NCBI GenBank assembly: GCA_021442545.1
Contig: JABUSX010000259.1
Location: forward strand, 1-8,972
Direction: 5' to 3'
Origin: Eubacterium sp.
GTDB lineage: Bacteria > Bacillota > Clostridia > Lachnospirales > Lachnospiraceae
Length of the DNA stretch: 8,972 bases
The notes below the pieces were generated by a model. It was not told where the DNA came from and made no database searches. It saw only the letters and a program-made list of their open reading frames with translations. Numbering within the stretch: the first letter of the stretch is position 1; every line of letters begins with the position of its first letter. This document shows, piece by piece, positions 6,629 to 8,972 of the stretch. Made by a program: the position numbers and the translations under genes.

Positions 6629-7873
6629 ATGAGTCGACGCAGAGTTGTGATTACCGGTATGGGAGCCATCACCCCGGTAGGATTGAATGCGATGGAAAGC
6701 TGGCAGTCTGTAAAAAACGGTGCATGCGGCATTGCGCCGATCACACATTACGATACTTCTGCCCAGAAGGTAAAACTGGCGGCAGAAGTCAAAGGATTTA
6801 AGCCTGAAGAGAGTCTCGGAAAGATGGAATCCAAGCGCATGGGGCGTTTTACCCAGTTTGCCGTAACGGCAGCAAGAGAAGCCCTGGCAGCTGCAAAGTT
6901 TGATATCGAAAAAGCAGATCCGGACCGCTGCGGCGTGATCATCTCAAGCGGGATCGGTGCCCTGCAGATCACGGAAGCAGAACATGTCCGTGCCATGAAC
7001 AAAGGCTATGACAGGGTCTCGCCGTTCTATATTCCGATGACGATTTCCAATATGGCTGCCGGCCAGGTCGCCATTGACAGCGGTTTTCAGGGCATGTGCT
7101 CCTGTCCGGTTACGGCCTGTGCAGGAGGAACGAATGCGGTGGGAGATGCCTTCCGTTATATTCGTGACGGCTATGCCGAGGTCATGCTCTGCGGGGGCAC
7201 GGAAGGATGCATAACGCCTCTGGCGATCGGCGGCTTTACCTCCATGAAAGCATTGACTACGGCAGAAGATCCGAACCGGGCTTCGATCCCCTTTGACAAG
7301 GAACGCAGCGGCTTCGTTATGGGAGAAGGCTCCGGAATTCTTCTTCTGGAAGAACTGGAACATGCACAGAAACGCGGTGCGGCGGTCTATGCGGAAATAA
7401 CCGGCTACGGGGCGACCTGCGATGCCTATCACATGACGGCTCCCCGCCCGGACTGCAGCGGCGGTGCGAAGGCCATGGCCATGGCGCTGGCAGACGGCGG
7501 CGCAAAGCCGGAAGACGTGGAATATATCAATGCTCATGGCACGTCCACACTTCTGAATGATGCCGGAGAAACGACGGCCGTAAAGACGGTGTTCGGTGAA
7601 CATGCTTATAAGCTGGCCATGAGTTCCACAAAGTCCATGACAGGTCATCTTCTCGGCGCAGCCGGTGCCGTCGAAGCCATCTTTACGGCACTTGCTCTGT
7701 ATGACGGTTTTATTCCGGCCACGATCAACTATCAGGTTCCGGATGAAAAATGTGATCTGGATATCGTTCCCAATGAAGGCCGCAGTGCAGATCTTCGTTA
7801 TGCATTATCGAATTCACTCGGCTTCGGCGGGCATAACGGCTGCCTGCTTCTGAAAAAATGGGAGGAACAGTAA
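6629..7873 (+). CDS. fabF: Beta-ketoacyl-ACP synthase II
   Basis: FabF elongates acyl-ACP by condensation with malonyl-ACP. Starting at ATG 6629 the product is 414 residues, the normal length for the family (~412). It starts with [15 protein letters not shown], has the nucleophile Cys164 in [15 protein letters not shown], His303 in [11 protein letters not shown] and His340 in [13 protein letters not shown], giving the Cys-His-His triad of elongating KAS enzymes. The gating loop near the C-terminus is GFGG (398-401) in [11 protein letters not shown]. The usual CATGTN around the active site is CAGGTN here, a mild variant. The stop TAA is separated from the fabZ ATG by one base, so FabF and FabZ are coupled. 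The only elongating KAS in the window. Confidence 0.97.
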   Translation: MSRRRVVITGMGAITPVGLNAMESWQSVKNGACGIAPITHYDTSAQKVKLAAEVKGFKPEESLGKMESKRMGRFTQFAVTAAREALAAAKFDIEKADPDRCGVIISSGIGALQITEAEHVRAMNKGYDRVSPFYIPMTISNMAAGQVAIDSGFQGMCSCPVTACAGGTNAVGDAFRYIRDGYAEVMLCGGTEGCITPLAIGGFTSMKALTTAEDPNRASIPFDKERSGFVMGEGSGILLLEELEHAQKRGAAVYAEITGYGATCDAYHMTAPRPDCSGGAKAMAMALADGGAKPEDVEYINAHGTSTLLNDAGETTAVKTVFGEHAYKLAMSSTKSMTGHLLGAAGAVEAIFTALALYDGFIPATINYQVPDEKCDLDIVPNEGRSADLRYALSNSLGFGGHNGCLLLKKWEEQ

Positions 7874-7874
7874 T

Positions 7875-8306
7875 ATGGAACTGAATTCCAATCAGATCGC
7901 GGAGCTGCTGCCGCATCGCTATCCTTTTGCGCTGGTAGACCGCATTACGGATTATGAACCCGGAAAATAGGCAAAAGGAAGAAAATGCGTCAGCGTCGGA
8001 GAACCGGTCTTCTGCGGACACTTTCCGCAGCAGCATGTGCTCCCGGGGGTTCTGATCATAGAAGCGCTGGCGCAGGTCGGCGCGGTGGCGATTCTTTCCA
8101 TGGAAGAGAACAAGGGCAAGATCGTGCTTTTCGGCGGAATCAAAAATGCACGTTTCAAAAGGCAGGTCATTCCCGGAGACGTACTGGAAATGGAATGCGT
8201 ACTGACAAAAATGCGCGGCTCCGTCGGAATCGGAACCTGCAGAGCCGAGGTAAACGGCGAAACAGCCTGTACGGCCGAACTGATTTTTGCCGTTGCACAG
8301 AAGTAA
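7875..8306 (+). pseudogene. fabZ: 3-hydroxyacyl-ACP dehydratase FabZ, interrupted by an in-frame TAG at codon 32
   Basis: FabZ removes water from 3-hydroxyacyl-ACP, a required step of each elongation cycle. Reading from ATG 7875 (GGAGG nine to ten bases upstream) gives [20 protein letters not shown], then [11 protein letters not shown], then TAG at 7968-7970; the same frame continues as [20 protein letters not shown] and on to [13 protein letters not shown], ending at TAA 8304-8306. Counting the TAG as one residue, the total is 143 residues (normal for FabZ) and the catalytic His and Glu fall at 49 and 63, the numbers used for Pseudomonas FabZ. So nothing is inserted or deleted: one codon has become amber, most simply from Tyr (TAT/TAC), Lys or Gln. 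The rest shows no decay. A restart at GTG 8037 would lose His49 and be inactive. It may be a recent null mutation, a sequencing error, or a readthrough gene; the sequence cannot decide. Confidence 0.9.
7968..7970 (+). other. In-frame amber codon inside fabZ
   Basis: TAG sits in an A-rich context (GGA AAA TAG GCA AAA GGA). The residue it replaces is variable in the family, often aromatic, and lies between the LPHRYPF helix region and the VSVGEPVF strand. fabH in the same operon ends in TAG at its proper C-terminus, so TAG is a working stop in this genome. Confidence 0.9.
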
Positions 8307-8415
8307 ATGATTCATATGCTGAAGCAGTATTGAAACATGTATGGCAGAATAAACAGTGAAGCAGTCCGGACTGCGGAGCTGTTTTTTGCCATTGCACAGA
8401 AATAAATGGGTTCGT
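8225..8415 (+). repeat. Degenerate tandem duplication of the fabZ 3' end
   Basis: The last part of fabZ (about 8225-8310) is repeated about 99 bp downstream (about 8325-8409). The two stop codons, 8304-8306 and 8403-8405, are 99 bp apart. In the matching frame the second copy reads INSEAVRTAELFFAIAQK-stop (8349-8405) against [22 protein letters not shown] (8250-8306) for fabZ itself. Best-kept words are TTTTTGCC, TTGCACAGAA and TAAATG. Upstream, CGGAATCGGAACCTGC (8225-8240) matches CAGTATTGAAACATGT (8325-8340) at 10 of 16 bases after a one-base gap. The second copy has no upstream coding region and its frame is closed by TGA at 8331, so it is a remnant, not a gene. Confidence 0.8.
8351..8387 (+). 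terminator. Likely intrinsic terminator after fabZ, inside the duplicated fabZ remnant
   Basis: The perfect 14-bp palindrome GCAGTCCGGACTGC (8361-8374) forms an inner hairpin with a CCGG loop. AAACAG (8351-8356) can pair with CTGTTT (8379-8384) as an outer stem across a small internal loop, and six T residues (8382-8387) follow. The T-run descends from the ATTTTT that encodes IF in the FabZ C-terminus, extended by one T. Placement between fabZ and the separately promoted regulator fits an operon end. The internal loop makes the strength uncertain. Confidence 0.55.
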
Positions 8416-8426
8416 TTTCCGGAAGC

Positions 8427-8443
8427 TGTGCTATGATAGAACA
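8427..8443 (+). promoter_or_regulatory. Extended -10 promoter overlapped by a 17-bp inverted repeat, candidate MarR/FabT operator
   Basis: TGTGCTATGATAGAACA is an inverted repeat centred on G8435 with 7 of 8 arm positions paired (only G8430/A8440 fails). It contains TGCTATGAT (8429-8437), an extended -10 box (TGn plus TATGAT, one base off consensus). A -35 is weak; TTCGTT at 8411-8416 is the nearest candidate, at 15-bp spacing, but extended -10 promoters tolerate this. The site lies 46 bases before the MarR start. MarR proteins are known to bind inverted repeats of this size over their own promoters, so self-repression is a reasonable inference. Confidence 0.55.
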
Positions 8444-8488
8444 CAGTATTAGAGGGATCCGTGGCATTGAAGGTGTGAGACAGAAAAA

Positions 8489-8965
8489 ATGGAAAAGAAT
8501 AATGATACGCTGAAAAACGCTTTTTCCCGCGTCTATTCCAAATTTAAACTGCATTTTTATCAGGAGATCTTCGCCCGGTTTCAGGCCCGGGAAGCCAGTC
8601 TGACGACGGTGGAAACGTTCTGCATGGAGAGTATTCAGGCATTGGGTCATCCCACGATCAATGAGTTTGCGACCTTTATGCGCATTTCTTCTCCGAATGC
8701 CGCTTATAAAGTAAACAGTCTGGTGAAGAAAGGCTATGTCCGCAGGGAACAGTCCCCGACCGACCGGCGGGAATATCACCTGGAAGTAACCGAAAAGTAT
8801 ATGGAATACTATAATATTTCCAGGGCATACGTATCGACGGTCATGGATCGTATTTCGGACCGGTTTTCTCCGGAAGATGCCAGCAAGTTCGAGGAGATCC
8901 TGAAAGTCATCAGCGAGGAACTGATGCCGGAAGTGGAACTGCCGGGTAACGGTGCGGAAGAGTGA
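8489..8965 (+). CDS. MarR-family transcriptional regulator, FabT-like
   Basis: This 158-residue protein has the MarR winged-helix layout: N-terminal dimerisation helix (about 5-32), helix-turn-helix from PTINEFATFMRIS (55-67) to the recognition helix SSPNAAYKVNSLVKKG (67-82), a wing with the family's Asp-Arg-Arg (92-94) in SPTDRREYHLEVT, and C-terminal dimer helices (about 103-145). In streptococci the MarR protein FabT represses the fab operon with long-chain acyl-ACP as co-repressor; a FabT role here is inferred from position beside fabZ and from family, not from a specific motif. Unlike streptococcal FabT, which precedes fabH, it lies at the far end of the operon behind a probable terminator and its own promoter. 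The Shine-Dalgarno is weak (AAGGTG near 8470-8475, or none), unlike the strong ones of the fab genes, which fits a low-abundance regulator. Ends in TGA with TAA directly after. Confidence 0.85.
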   Translation: MEKNNDTLKNAFSRVYSKFKLHFYQEIFARFQAREASLTTVETFCMESIQALGHPTINEFATFMRISSPNAAYKVNSLVKKGYVRREQSPTDRREYHLEVTEKYMEYYNISRAYVSTVMDRISDRFSPEDASKFEEILKVISEELMPEVELPGNGAEE

Positions 8966-8972
8966 TAAGAAT

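Noticed and set aside
7968..7970. Genome-wide reassignment of TAG to an amino acid
   Set aside because: fabH ends in TAG (3592-3594) at a normal C-terminus. If TAG were sense, FabH would gain over 100 unrelated residues running to a TGA at 3928 and overlapping fabK. Local readthrough remains possible.
7962..7990. A frameshift, programmed or erroneous, in the A-rich stretch around the fabZ stop
   Set aside because: The frame is the same before and after the TAG, and the spacing to His49 and Glu63 is exact, so no net shift is needed.
7725..8444. 239-codon minus-strand frame across the fabF end, fabZ and the duplicated remnant
   Set aside because: It is antisense to fabF and fabZ. Its internal repeat (LCNGK...) is just the 99-bp duplication read backwards, in phase because 99 is a multiple of three.

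Overview
This window holds most of a type II (dissociated) fatty acid synthesis operon. All real genes lie on the + strand. The order is accC (5' end cut off by the window), accD, accA, fabH, fabK, fabD, fabG, fabF, fabZ and a MarR-family regulator resembling FabT. FabK (the FMN enoyl reductase) in place of FabI, separate AccA and AccD chains, strong AGGAG-type ribosome binding sites, ATGA stop/start overlaps and an adjacent FabT-like MarR protein point to Bacillota. Class Clostridia, perhaps a Lachnospiraceae relative, is my best guess from family resemblance; the genus cannot be told from the sequence alone.

Layout: 1-2650 is the acetyl-CoA carboxylase block (biotin carboxylase end plus both carboxyltransferase subunits), which makes malonyl-CoA. 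2647-3594 is FabH (initiation). 3695-7873 is FabK, FabD, FabG and FabF (reduction, malonyl loading, ketoreduction and condensation). 7875-8306 is FabZ (dehydration), broken by an in-frame TAG at codon 32. 8489-8965 is the MarR regulator, which appears to have its own promoter. Genes are either coupled by 4-bp overlaps (accD/accA, accA/fabH, fabD/fabG), nearly abut (fabF/fabZ), or are separated by four spacers of 100-178 bp (accC/accD, fabH/fabK, fabK/fabD, fabG/fabF). No acpP (acyl carrier protein) or accB (biotin carrier) gene is inside the window; they would have to be upstream or elsewhere.

The enzymes are ordinary. The interest lies in the breaks and the spacers. (1) fabZ carries a clean amber codon with no frame change; counting that codon, the catalytic His and Glu fall at residues 49 and 63. 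(2) About 99 bp after the fabZ 3' end there is a degenerate second copy of that end, still readable as the FabZ C-terminus, and part of it now looks like an intrinsic terminator. (3) The accC/accD spacer is a 69-bp tandem repeat with two full copies and a partial third that supplies the accD ribosome binding site. (4) The fabG/fabF spacer carries three tandem 13-bp units. (5) A 17-bp inverted repeat overlaps an extended -10 promoter just upstream of the MarR gene and is a good candidate for its operator. I found no tRNA, rRNA, CRISPR, transposase or phage gene. I do not see a wholly new system here; the fabZ amber codon and the repeat-built gene junctions are the best leads.
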